From Undaria pinnatifida (lineage: Eukaryota > Sar > Phaeophyceae > Laminariales > Alariaceae): a stretch of DNA of 64,000 bases. The stretch lies in NCBI GenBank assembly GCA_012845835.1, contig JABAKD010000018.1, positions 9,649,759 through 9,713,758 on the forward strand, read 5' to 3'. Below, piece by piece: positions 1 to 9,360 of this stretch. Position 1 is the stretch's first letter. Each line of letters starts with the position of its first letter. The position numbers were made by a program, and so were the translations under genes. Below the pieces are notes generated by a model, which searched no databases, had not been told where the DNA came from, and was given only the letters and a program-made list of their open reading frames with translations.

Positions 1-1428
1 CGCCCGCCATGAGCTCACCTCACTCATTGTCAGTCCTCTACTATTGATGTAGCAGGAATATATTTTGAACGTGAAATTCAGTTCCTGGTTTAGACTACTG
101 CAGCTCTAACATGGCGGCCAACGAACCCTTGCATACATCGTACCTTACCGTTGACGGTCCAGCAGACCTGGAGTCGACTATTGTTTGAGAGCCGCAGCAT
201 TGGCAGGCTGGCCTTTTGGCAATTGTCGGAGTTGTCAGCGACTGCGCTCGTCGCAACGACGTACAGACCTGGTACTTTGTAGGTTGTTTTTGCAGTACCT
301 TTCAGGTGAAGGGAATACACGTTACAGCAGTATATGACAAGCTACCTTGATCGACGCCAAGACAAAGACCGACCTTGTCTTCACCCGTTAAACCCAAAGT
401 TTGACGACTCGGCTCTTCTACTTCTGCTGTGCATTGCAACTATCAACCCTTTGGGGACCTGTAAAACACGACTACAGCTATATAGATGTGCAACCTCACC
501 GTCTAGCGTTAGTTGGCAGCATGAGTAGCTACGCGCGTGGTGTTGCATGTTGTACTTCAAAGTATTGTATTAGTTGTTTGTCGTTGAATTGTACTGGTCA
601 GTAGCCAAAATAACCATCTCCTAAACCAGCAATTGCCCTTACGTAGTGTCGGTCGATACTTTCCTCGGTTTTCCCCGCTGAGTGCCCAAATTGGTTTATA
701 TTGTACCAAACGATGTGTGGCTCTCGTATATGCTTCGGCTGCTGTAACCAGCCAACGTGGGTATTATGGCAGCCGACAAGCTTCGGGATGTCTTAGGATT
801 GGAGGTGGCCTTTTGTGCCCACGGGCCTAACTTCACCTTCGGCATTTGGTGTCGAGAATGTTGGGCGGCTCTGCTGTAGTGGCAATGAAGTGAAGTCAAC
901 CTTTCGATGCCTACCCTGTGCCTGCGATGATTTATTGTTGTGTAAAACGGTGGCAACACATGTCTTGTTTCAAAGAAGTGGGCTAGTATTCATGAAACAG
1001 GATAGGTACCTTTTTTTGTGACGGTATGAAGGGCGGGAGCGTTGGATACAACGAAGTGTACGAGGCAAACAACGCAGCTACGCGAAGTTGTTGGTTGTTG
1101 GCTTGGCAGAATGATTGTTGCTCGCTACTTCAAATGTTAAAAGACATGAGGATCACCGCCGCACGCTTCGATGTATGTTTCATCTCTGTTTTTTTCTCGT
1201 TTTTTTGCCACCGTGTTTTCTCCACCAGGATGTAGCGTTTGAAACGGGCTAGTCTGGGCGGTGTTAGCTCATTGTTTTCTACCTGATGTTATATGTGTCG
1301 TTGATTTATCTCACCGGCCCGCTTCCCCACGTGTTAGCGTACATGAACCTTCCAGCTCACGTCTACTAATCTTGTCTTTCGTGTGTCCTGGTTCGGTGCT
1401 CACCTTTGTCCCTTTGTTTTTTGGGCAG
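1..1428. other. Unassigned upstream DNA / intron of the eS27 gene
   Basis: I recognise no exon here. The 3' end (about 1395-1428) is pyrimidine-rich and ends in TTTTTTGGGCAG, which serves as the splice acceptor of the eS27 exon. The N-terminal part of eS27, including the first zinc-finger Cys pair, is not visible on either strand. The missing exons are therefore probably left of the window and this stretch is mostly intron. Confidence 0.5.
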
Positions 1429-1530
1429 ACTGTTGTTGTATGCGGATCGTGCTCGACGATTCTGTGCCAGCCCACCGGCGGCAAGGCGCGACTGACCGAA
1501 GGCTGCTCCTTCCGCAAGAAGGTCGATTAA
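1429..1530 (+). CDS. RPS27: 40S ribosomal protein eS27 (RPS27), last exon
   Basis: The exon starts in phase 0 after TTGGGCAG and ends at a TAA stop. It encodes 33 residues beginning [20 protein letters not shown] and ending in GCSFRKKVD. This is the highly conserved C-terminal third of eS27, a small zinc-binding protein of the 40S subunit. The CGSC pair supplies the last two cysteines of the C4 zinc finger, and the [18 protein letters not shown] block is nearly invariant in eukaryotes. Upstream exons are outside the window or not recognisable. Exon length, phase and C-terminus are all as expected for a functional gene. I see no disruption in this exon. Confidence 0.93.
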   Translation, partial: TVVVCGSCSTILCQPTGGKARLTEGCSFRKKVD

Positions 1531-3859
1531 GTTCTTCGGCGGCGCCGATAACACGACACCGTCCTGAAAAATAGCTCTTGGTTGACCCACAGGAACTGTC
1601 TCCAAGGGGAGGGAAAGCGGTGGTCGAAACCGTCATCTTCCCCTTGTTGAACATGCACGCCTTTTCCGTTCATTTCGTGGATGACGTAAACAGCCTCGTT
1701 TGCTTCATAGGAGGGAGCAGCAGTCCGTAGCCGTCTGTTGTGAAAGCGGGGAGCGGGTCTACATTCGGCGTGATTTTGGTGGAAGCTTTGTTTCTGTAGC
1801 GACCTATGTGTCGCTTTTGAGACGTGGGTTGCTGTCGACCTGAAGTATATTCAGGGTTTACCTGCTGCTGAAAAAAAATCTGGAGGCTACATCATCCTTT
1901 TTGATTGTTGACTTCTTCGCGTGGACATTGTCGCATTTTTTGCGTTACTGGCCATGACTCTTGAGGGACTCAGCCAACAAGATGCTCAGCTCTGAGCTGC
2001 CTTTTGTTCACATGTATCATACGGTGCCCTGAATTCGCATTAATTGTCGTTGATGAGGCCAAGCTAGGATTTGGTAAGATTCATGTACCCTAACTGGAAG
2101 CATTGCTCGGGGCGAAGCCTTTCGAGCTGTTGTGGTTTCCACGGTAGCTGGAGTTGTTCCTTGCGACAAAAGCTCACCGCTGTCGACAACCACTTCGTAC
2201 CCACCTTTTTTTCGCGAAAACTATCGACACGGCAACCGTTTGCACCGGAAATTGTAGTACGATGACACGCGGAAAATTTTGCTGCATGAGACTTCGTTCT
2301 CGCGTTAGGTCATGCCTTGCTAAGCACAACTTGAATCCTCGGGAACTTGCCTACGACCTAAAGCTTGCGAACCGGCCACAACCGACGCCACAGAAGGATG
2401 GTCTGGAATAACCCATCTCTACTCCCTGATGATATCGTTGACAACGGGTATCTGCGCCTGTTAGTTCGGTTGAAACATTTTGAAAACATGCTGACATATA
2501 CATGTCGCACTTCGCCACACAACGCACGCCAAAGAACGGACGGATGTTCGAAGTTTTTCTGTTTCTATGACGTGACGGCGTACATTAGCAAACATTGTTC
2601 CCTGTCCCAACAGTTTGAGCATGCAGATGTCCTGCCTCTTCCTCGGCACATCGTTCTGTGACAAACCCGCCTCTTACGACGTGCTAGAATGACGACCTCG
2701 TCATTAAAAACACCCATCTTGAGCAAGGTCTACCCTATGGTGTTATGATGTCAACCTCGAGCACAGGCATATAAGGGGATTTTGTCAAAACTTTTTTGTT
2801 TGCCCCATCCTATTCCTCGCACCTCTCTCGCGCTCCCAAGTACTAGCTAAGATCCGGGGCCACATAGCGGGCCCTCCTCTCCCCTTCCCCACTACGGCAC
2901 GTGCCTTCGTTTTTATCGCGAGAAGACTTATGCATTTTCTCCACTCGTCGAATCGCGTCGAATGACTACACCATGTAAATTAAACTGGCCTTTTCTATTT
3001 GAATTTTGTGGCATGTTTATGTATTGCTGCCCAAAAAAATGCTGTCGTTATATGTCGGCTACCTTGGGAGGAGAGCAACAAACCAGACCTTTGTGACTCG
3101 CAAGAAGCATTTTTGTGGTGCGTGTGTGCAGTTCGGATCTTGGGCATCGATCAATCAATAAACGCGTTTCGTTCGCACTGGGAGGGGCTTGCACGCGTCA
3201 CAGACTGAATAGGTCCCACCGCGGCATGAGGTCGTCTCGAATAATTTCGGCCTTCAGCATACGGACTACCAGACTGAGCGTGGCGGTCGCTTATTGTTAT
3301 ATAAATAAAAATACACAACATGCTGCAGCGCGCATACACGTACGACGCGTCGGTTGGATGAATGGATGCAGATGTTATACGAAAGTAGCCTGTTATAATA
3401 CTTGATGTCGTCGAATTCTAGTAACACCACTTTCGATCCTTTCGTTGTATATTATCATCACGGAAACACTGTATTATTAGCTACACTATAATACTGCGCG
3501 GGTACTGCTTGCAGTGGGAGTGCAGGATGTCGATGGCGGAAAAATCAGTCTGATAAACTAAAAATATCACGATAATGAAGTTCCGAACAGACGCACAAAC
3601 CATCAACAACAACAACTCAGAATACAACATAAAAACTGCTCGCTTCCTGCTGGAAGTTTTCGAACAAAAGTAGTAGTAGCATCCTACCAGACCCCACCGT
3701 GCGTGTGCGTGGACGGCATGTTGCGGCTGTTCGTTTTCCTTCCATATATTGTATGAATGGGGAATCGAGGCCACGCGTCCTTGCGGTCCTGCGGGGTTGC
3801 GGGTGTGAAGATCGACTATGAATGAATCATAATGACAAAGCTACAATGTCGGAGGGCAA
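1531..3859. other. 3' flank of RPS27 and unassigned intergenic DNA
   Basis: This holds the eS27 3' UTR and then about 2.3 kb in which I see no conserved protein, RNA gene or clear repeat. Open frames here are short, overlap on both strands and lack splice-consistent structure. Confidence 0.5.
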
Positions 3860-3909
3860 TAATCATAATAAGAATAATAAGAATAATAAGGATAATAATA
3901 ATAATAAGG

Positions 3910-3996
<87 letters not shown>

Positions 3997-4017
3997 TTAA
4001 TAATAATAGTAATAATG

Positions 4018-4071
<54 letters not shown>
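3860..4071. repeat. (AAT)n / (TAA)n microsatellite
   Basis: About 210 bp of AAT/TAA triplets with a few AAG, GAT and AGT interruptions. It opens artefactual poly-Asn and poly-Ile frames on both strands. Confidence 0.97.
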
Positions 4072-4260
4072 TTCAACGCATCATTCTGGTCCAAAGCTCA
4101 ATAATTATTACTACTTGGTATACCTGTGGGGAAGTATAAACTAAAACTCTCATCATGGAGATCTTGGAAGATGCAGACTGCTCAAGACCATCGGCCATGC
4201 ATGAAGGGAATTCGATTCATCGTCTTTACTCTTCTTCTGTTCCCAGTGCAGAGAAAATCA

Positions 4261-4324
4261 TAAAATAAAAATGCACACCTAACCTCCTGCCAGCTGTGAG
4301 ATCGAAGATTTTGTCGAAACTCAT
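4261..4324 (-). repeat. Dispersed repeat with conserved short ORF, copy 1 (type A)
   Basis: Read on the minus strand, a conserved leader (here with two extra bases) precedes ATG and the peptide MSFDKIFDLTAG. The sequence then diverges. Eight further copies occur in the window near 9886, 20636, 22142, 23505, 25244, 39964, 42413 and 59113. Confidence 0.75.
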
Positions 4325-4355
4325 ATTTGCACAAGCTGTGCGCAATGTGTGATTG

Positions 4356-4651
4356 TGTTAAGGAATTAGAATTAGTGGGGTATTAGTCCGTTTGACCACT
4401 TGCAAAAGGTTAACCAATACCTTACCCGAACTAAGCCTTATAACACTCTTCCCTCCTGAAACGGCGGGATAGCAGATCGGCCGGATATACGGGCGGACCT
4501 GTCAATATATCCAAGCCGTTTCATTCCCTGGGGTACCAGGGAGAGTATTTTTTAAGTTCGACATGGGGAAAGTCTGAAAAAGTTTATTATTGTGGATGGT
4601 GGGGATCGAACCCACGACCCCAAATTCCCATGGTCTGTCGACGACGCCATT
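4356..4651 (-). mobile_element. Miniature LTR element (TRIM), minus orientation, chimeric
   Basis: A short LTR of about 89 bp (4356-4444) has TGTTA...AACA ends on the plus strand. The reverse complement of a polypurine tract follows (CTCTTCCCTCCTGAAA), then about 190 bp of internal sequence with no ORF, then the primer-binding site in reverse complement (GACGACGCCA, ending at 4649). The other terminal repeat should be another short LTR. Instead a different LTR type (the 273-bp family) abuts at 4652. The element is therefore a mosaic that joins two LTR families at the primer-binding site. Confidence 0.75.
4591..4620 (-). other. tRNA T-arm-like / B-box motif inside TRIM
   Basis: On the minus strand the TRIM interior reads GTGGGTTCGATCCCCAC, a perfect T-stem/T-loop with the GGTTCGATCC B-box consensus. 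The same block recurs near 9600-9620, near 10500 (variant) and near 12775 (plus strand). No complete tRNA cloverleaf can be drawn around it. It lies about 20-25 nt inside the primer-binding site in every copy. Confidence 0.6.
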
Positions 4652-4834
4652 TGTTAAATTAAAGGTGGGGACACAGAGTGCTCCCTGCAGGTCTGCTAAT
4701 TGAGCAGGTCCTCGGAGAGTACTCACTTTCGTTTCCTTCGTAGAGACGTATCTTTATTTGTTTCCACCAGAGCCCGGGATAGCTTCTGAGATCGGAGGCA
4801 CGTGCCTCCGATCTACTTCCTAACTTTCCCGAAT
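4652..4834 (-). mobile_element. Truncated 273-bp-type LTR, minus orientation
   Basis: Matches the reverse complement of the LTRs at 10995-11267 and 13330-13602, from their TTTAACA end through the palindrome to CCCGAATA. It then stops abruptly at about 4834. About 90 bp of the LTR 5' end are missing and a minisatellite begins at the breakpoint. Confidence 0.85.
4790..4813. promoter_or_regulatory. 24-bp perfect palindrome inside LTR
   Basis: The half-site GATCGGAGGCAC is followed by its exact reverse complement. The central CACGTG is a canonical E-box/G-box core. The same palindrome is intact in the other two LTR copies (11102-11125 and 13437-13460). It could be an enhancer or protein-binding site of the LTR promoter, or an RNA hairpin. 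This functional reading is inference. Confidence 0.7.
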
Positions 4835-4841
4835 AAGGGGA

Positions 4842-5003
4842 GCCCACCCAAAGCAGCATGTTCAGCGCGGGGCACGAGCCCACCCAAGACAGTGCTTTCG
4901 GCGAGGGGTTCGAGTCCACCCAAAGCAGTGCTTTCGGTGTGGGGCACGAGCCCACCCAAGACAGTGCTTTCGGCGAGGGGCGCGAGTCCTCCCAAAACGA
5001 CCC
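4842..5003. repeat. 36-bp minisatellite (about 4.5 units)
   Basis: Units begin GCCCACCCAA or GTCCACCCAA and contain CAGTGCTTTCGG. Alternate units are more alike, giving a 72-bp higher-order period. Because 36 bp is 12 codons, the minus strand stays open with a 12-residue repeat (LGGLxPxAESTV type). I see no evidence that it is translated. Confidence 0.9.
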
Positions 5004-5699
5004 CTGGGATCGGCGAAGAGGGAGCGCGGAGCCCGCGGGTCCGTAGGAGGTAGATACCGCTTTCTCCAACGGGGTTGGGGCTTGTCAACCACACGGAGTT
5101 GAAGTTTGTCAAGCCACTGTGGTGGTACTCCGTAGCAGGCTCTGGAAAACGGGCCAGAAAAATCGGCGATGCCGTTGGTGCTGCCTTTGCGGTACTCGAG
5201 TGTGCAATCGATCGCGGTGACGAACTCAAGCTACCGCTGGACTCGTGCATTGAGGGTCCCCACTTTGCCAGTGCTCTCCTGTGTTTTGTGGCCGGAGGAT
5301 ATGCGGAACTTTGTTCCCCACAGTACCCTCGGAGGCGTTTGGGAGCCCAAACAATGCTGCCGGTCCTTAAATCTAGAGGAGTTCAGTGCCTCTCCGAGTC
5401 GAGCGTTGCTCGACTGATATACGCGATCTTCATAGTGAGCGAAACGCCGTCCAGCGTCACAGTACCCTTGACGAAACAGGGGCCATGTTCTGACAGCGCA
5501 AGGTTAGGGCCGACGCCAGAAGCTATCTTCAAAATTCCACGGCTTTTAATTGGCCAACGCGCCCGAGAAATAGGTCGGAAACGCCGAGGGGGAAGCTTTG
5601 CGAGCGCTGGCCGCTGTTAACCGCCCGGTTGCGGCGCGGACGAGATTTCTTGGTTCTTGCATTCGCAGCGCAAGTGCGAAACCGACTAGGGAAAGCCGG
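5004..5699 (-). other. Degenerate interior of the Gag-NADAR element
   Basis: Sequence between the minisatellite and the NADAR remnant. A minus-strand stretch at about 5405-5520 reads GTVTLDGVSLTMKIAYISRA, weakly reminiscent of the segment following protease in Ty1/copia polyproteins. The match is too short to rely on. The plus-strand 181-codon frame at 5075-5620 has no recognisable domain and runs antisense to the element. Confidence 0.3.
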
Positions 5700-6179
5700 G
5701 TGCGCCGATCCGGTCTCATTGTCGCGAATAGATTCGCGAACGGCAGAAAGTGCTTCATCGAGAAAGTTTATCCTCTCCCCTGGCATGGGTTATTGGCCCT
5801 GGGACCATCCGCCCGGAGACCAATGCCCCACACTGGGTCCAGAGGACTGGATTCAGCCAGAAGCTTGTTGTCAGAGCTCAAAATGTGATTTTTTTATGGC
5901 TCGATTCTGCGTGAATTTAGCGTAGGTGCCAGATAACAAGGCGTTTTGCTTCTCCCTGTCCCCAACAGTGGAGTCAAAGTTGCGCACGCCTCGACCGATG
6001 CGTTTGCGTGTACTTGGACGAGGCGACGACATGATGAGCCCCACTGCGCGATGGTCTTGAAAAAGCCGAGCCTTTTCAGCCATCACAAACTGCTCCGCGT
6101 AAGAATATGAGACGTCGTCGACGACAAACGACGAAGGAGACCACTGCGAGAAAAAGGACGGTGGTTGCCAGAACAACAC
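5700..6179 (-). pseudogene. NADAR domain (YbiA/DUF1768-like), frameshifted
   Basis: The main frame (6179 down to 5871) has the N-terminal two-thirds of a NADAR domain: a FFSQW-like start, SFVVDDVSYSYAEQFVMAEK (the conserved Y-x-x-AEQ-x-x-M-x-x-KA block), then RLF, a GR-V-FD segment and AKFTQN. The C-terminal third continues in a second frame at about 5874-5785 (LAESSPLDPVWGIGLRADGP, the WGIGL motif) and in a third frame at about 5786-5720 (FLDEALSAVRESIRD, the closing helix). Every block of the fold is present but two frameshifts separate them. NADAR proteins cleave N-glycosidic bonds. Known members include YbiA (riboflavin intermediates) and enzymes that remove ADP-ribose from guanine in DNA. 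Its location between Gag and the 3' side of a retroelement is unusual. I am confident of the domain, less so of its activity. Confidence 0.82.
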
Positions 6180-7144
6180 TGCTTTATAGAGTATTCGAGG
6201 GAAGGGTCAAAAGTCGACGTTGCCAACCCGTCGGAGGCCGTGTTGGGCATATGAGCCTGTAATGTCCCCGTCTGGGGACACCAGTCTCTGGCACTTTGGG
6301 CCTGCAGCGTCCACGTCTGGGAACGCCCGGCCTCGGGAGCACGGCGCGAGCCCGAACCCACGGGTGGTCGCGTCGTGGCCTTGTCGCTCTTTGGCGTAAA
6401 ATCGCAAGGAACTGCTCTCACTGCACCCGAAGGGACAGGGGGCTCGAAGCTGTTACTGCTTGACGAGAGGCGCGATTCTTCCGTATCTTCACGGGAATAG
6501 CGTCCAGCTGATCGAGCTGGAGGCCGTGGCGTCACCACTGGTCCGTTGCGCAGTGTCGGATCTCGATCCTGTGCCACTGGGGCAGACGTAGCCTGGTGCA
6601 CGTGGGTTAGCGTGCTTAAAGACGGAGCAGGGCCCGTAGACCCTGTGGGCGTCTTCGAGAGCGGGGCTCGGGCAAGTGGAAATAAATTCCTCGCCCGAGG
6701 GGGCTCCTTCCCGTTAGCTCTCTTGGAGGAGAGAAACGAGGTAGCTAAGATTGTCGGCTCCTCCTTGATGGGAAAAAGGATAGAGAGCCCGCTACTATCG
6801 CGAGGAGACACCGGATCAAATCTTGTAAAAGATCTCGGTGCGTATGGGTTGGCTTTCCCCCACCTCAAACCAGCCGCCGCTTTACGGTCAGGAAGAGGTG
6901 GAGACGAGCCCGCTCGCGTATGAGGGCGACGCGTCGTCGCCGCAGTCTTATTGCTGCGCGACGCGTGCCTGGGGGGAGCGTGCAAGGTGCAGGCTCCTGT
7001 GTCATGGTTGAGGGGGGCAGCGTTAGGGGCGCGTGCCTCCGTTGTCGAGTTTGAGCCACGGCAGGGGGTAACGGCGTTGGAAGCGCTGGTCCCCATTGCC
7101 GAACTCGGACCATGATCGAGGGGGGCGTCGCTGTGAGCGCGCAC
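6083..7144 (-). CDS. Pro/Ser/Arg-rich ORF between Gag and NADAR
   Basis: A 353-codon open frame on the minus strand with no recognised domain. It is rich in Pro, Ser, Thr and Arg and looks disordered. It begins about 250 bp after the Gag stop and its 3' end overlaps the NADAR frame in a different phase. Ribosomal frameshifting or decay could explain this overlap. It may be a linker segment of a former Gag-NADAR polyprotein. Part of the region (6865-7308) is also open in a second minus frame, so the coding assignment is weak. Confidence 0.35.
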   Translation of the reverse strand: MRAHSDAPLDHGPSSAMGTSASNAVTPCRGSNSTTEARAPNAAPLNHDTGACTLHAPPRHASRSNKTAATTRRPHTRAGSSPPLPDRKAAAGLRWGKANPYAPRSFTRFDPVSPRDSSGLSILFPIKEEPTILATSFLSSKRANGKEPPRARNLFPLARAPLSKTPTGSTGPAPSLSTLTHVHQATSAPVAQDRDPTLRNGPVVTPRPPARSAGRYSREDTEESRLSSSSNSFEPPVPSGAVRAVPCDFTPKSDKATTRPPVGSGSRRAPEAGRSQTWTLQAQSARDWCPQTGTLQAHMPNTASDGLATSTFDPSLEYSIKQCCSGNHRPFSRSGLLRRLSSTTSHILTRSSL

Positions 7145-7392
7145 CCCCTTCGTAGAAAATGTAACCTGGCTGGGGGGGGTATGCTGGGAGCGCTGGTTCC
7201 CACTGCCGGTACTACGCGGTGAAAGTCGTCATCAGGCGACGTAGGAGCCCGTGGGCTCTTGACAGAAATAATTTGTGCCGCGCCACGTGCAAAGCGAACG
7301 ACAGGCACTCAAGAATCTTGTGAAAGCAAAGGAAGTGTCCTCGACAGTGCCGTCGGCGTGCGGGTCGGGTGTGCCGTACCGCCGTCGCCCTG

Positions 7393-8976
7393 TCAGTTGC
7401 CAGTGCGAAAGGTACCTGGTTGGCGCGCGTTGGGGTTTCCGCTCGGATTGTGGGTTGCCACGGAACGCTTCCCCGGAGCAGACACGAAAGCCGAGGAGGC
7501 TGGCGAGGGTGGGACAGCACCATGTTGGCCAGGCGTGTATGTGCTGTTGTAGTTGCCGCTGTGGCCGTTTGTCTGTCCCTGATCCCGTGGGTACCCTCGT
7601 GATTGGTTTGAACGATTTCGGCGATTTTTGTTGTACGTTTGCGAACGAGAAGACCGTCCGTCGCGGCGGTAGCTAACCATACGTGCTTGCCACCGTCGGA
7701 AAACGTCATCATCGCCGAGTTGGCCGAGTTCAGGGTTTAGACAGCCGCTGGCGTTGATAAAGGGATGCCTACAGTTGCGTAAGGAGTGAGTGTCTTCGTG
7801 ACAGTTGAGGCAATGACCCCTGTTTTCTCGGAGAGCCGCGGCGCGGGCGGAGGGCGTGAGGAGGCCGCTCCAGAGGGGAGGGTCGTCGGTCTTAAACGAG
7901 GCACTAACAGCGAAAACTTCTGCATAGTGTTGTTCTTCTAGGGGCCAGCAGTTGGACATTTTGTCGAGCCAGGGGTCGGTGGAATCAGCAATCGACATGA
8001 CAATCGGATTATGGCTCGAACCCGTCTGCCCAGAAGGCGACTGGGACGGCACTCGGCCCTGGCCGCGCCCATGAACGGCGGGCCGGGGCCTCGACGGGGC
8101 GGATGACCGCGATCCCGTCGAATAAACAGGTAGAGAAAAATGTTTTTCGCCGTTGACGGCAGGTGTCTTTTTGTGCGCCAAGTCACTAAACGCTTTCCAC
8201 ATGGCATCTAACGAGGCGTATGGCCGTGGGTCCGTGGCCTTCGAGCCAGGGTACAACGTAAGCATGAGCGTCGGAAACTGCTCGTTGACCGCCATCCTAA
8301 CCACCTCCAGCACCACATCCGTCCCCGGAGACAAAACACGCTCACCCCCCGTGACTGCCGATACGAGCACACGAAACTCCTGACTGAAATCAGAAAAAAG
8401 CGTGCCGTTACACACTCCCAAAGTATGCAACTTAGTGTAGCCTTCGCCCGTGTCGACCCGGTCAAAGTGCGTCACGAGCAGGCGTAGCAGGAGGGTGAAA
8501 GCCTCGGGCCCAGATGCTCCTCCGTCCAACGCCCTTGACACCTGCCCAAAGAAATCGTCGATCAAAGTGGTCATGCGAGCGGTCGTGGGCCTGTCAGGTG
8601 TTATGGCACGGTTGAATGCCAGGCGGAGGGGGTGGATCCAACCGGGTACCCACGTGGAGGCACGTACGCCCTCTTGGCAACGGTCGTCACAGCGCATGAG
8701 TATGTCAGTCATTGCAGACCGAACCGAACGCGTGAGTTGCTGTGTGTCGTCAGACTTGTTCAAAGAGGCGGGGAACGGTAGCACAGAAATGCGTGATACG
8801 TCATTGTGGGAGAGCTTAACATAGGCACGCCTAACCGAGTCATCGAGCGTGGATTTAGCTAGAGCCGCGGCGGTAGCAAGTTCGGCGGTACGCTCGGGGG
8901 CCAAATCCTAAGAAACAGGCTTAGTGCGGTCACCCGACACAGTCAATTTGCTCAGCCGTTCGGCGGAGGAGGCCAT
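7393..8976 (-). pseudogene. gag: Retrotransposon Gag with CCHC zinc knuckle, one in-frame stop
   Basis: The first in-frame ATG is at 8976 (MASSAERLSKLTVSGDRTKP). A TAG follows 22 codons later (8910-8908), and the frame then stays open for about 500 codons to 7393. The body is a helical capsid-like region (about residues 30-300), a Ser/Gly/Pro/Arg linker, then CLNCHEDTHSLRNC, a CX2CX4HX4C knuckle that binds RNA in nucleocapsid proteins. The C-terminal tail is rich in Arg, Asn, Gly and Ser. Its length (about 520 codons) suits an LTR Gag. The single amber codon may be a nonsense mutation or a programmed readthrough site. Nothing in the sequence decides between them. Confidence 0.8.
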
Positions 8977-9358
8977 ATCCACCAGGGAAGGAGTTACTTG
9001 CCTCTTGCCGGCTACCACTGTCACCTCACCGTGGTCCGTGTTCGAGCTCGAAGACGAGCGGGAGGACGTTGACGAGCCGTCCCACGCTGTGGGCCCTCGT
9101 GCGCTGTTTCGCCGTCCTCCGGTGCCTCCTCCCGAGCTGCGACCGCCGCTCCGGTTGGTTCGGGCCTGGTTGCTCCGTGGGCGGCGCTGTGGGCCACCAC
9201 CAGTACCCGACGCTCGTCCCGCGCTTCCACCACCGTTGCCACCACCGCGGCGGTTGTGGTGGCCACCACCCCCACCATTTTCCCCGTTTCCCCCACTCTG
9301 GCCGGATTGGAAGCCTATTGTGATTTCACGCGCAGGTTCTGTCTTGCCGACGACGCCA
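8977..9358 (-). other. ATG-less RG/GGN-rich open frame from LTR to gag
   Basis: The gag frame remains open upstream of its first ATG for about 125 codons, all the way into the primer-binding site, without a stop or an ATG. The predicted peptide is rich in Gly, Arg and Asn, then Ser. Such a stretch could be a genuine N-terminal Gag extension started at a non-ATG codon or by splicing from the LTR. It could also be chance in GC-rich DNA. Confidence 0.4.
9341..9358 (-). other. Primer-binding site resembling tRNA-Ser 3' end
   Basis: The minus strand reads TGGCGTCGTCGGCAAGAC, two bases after the AACA end of the LTR. Eukaryotic tRNA-Ser genes end ...CCTGCCGACTACG plus CCA, whose complement differs at only one or two positions. 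The same site occurs next to every LTR of this cluster. Confidence 0.75.
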
Positions 9359-9360
9359 TT

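Noticed and set aside
3816-4139. Poly-Asn and poly-Ile open frames
   Set aside because: Products of the (AAT)n microsatellite read in each frame; not genes.
5405-5520. Ty1/copia protease-region similarity (GTVTLDGVSLTMKIAYIS)
   Set aside because: Too short and lacks the DTGA protease signature; not enough to assign the element to a superfamily.
5075-5620. 181-codon plus-strand frame
   Set aside because: No domain; antisense to the Gag-NADAR element and with no splice or promoter support.
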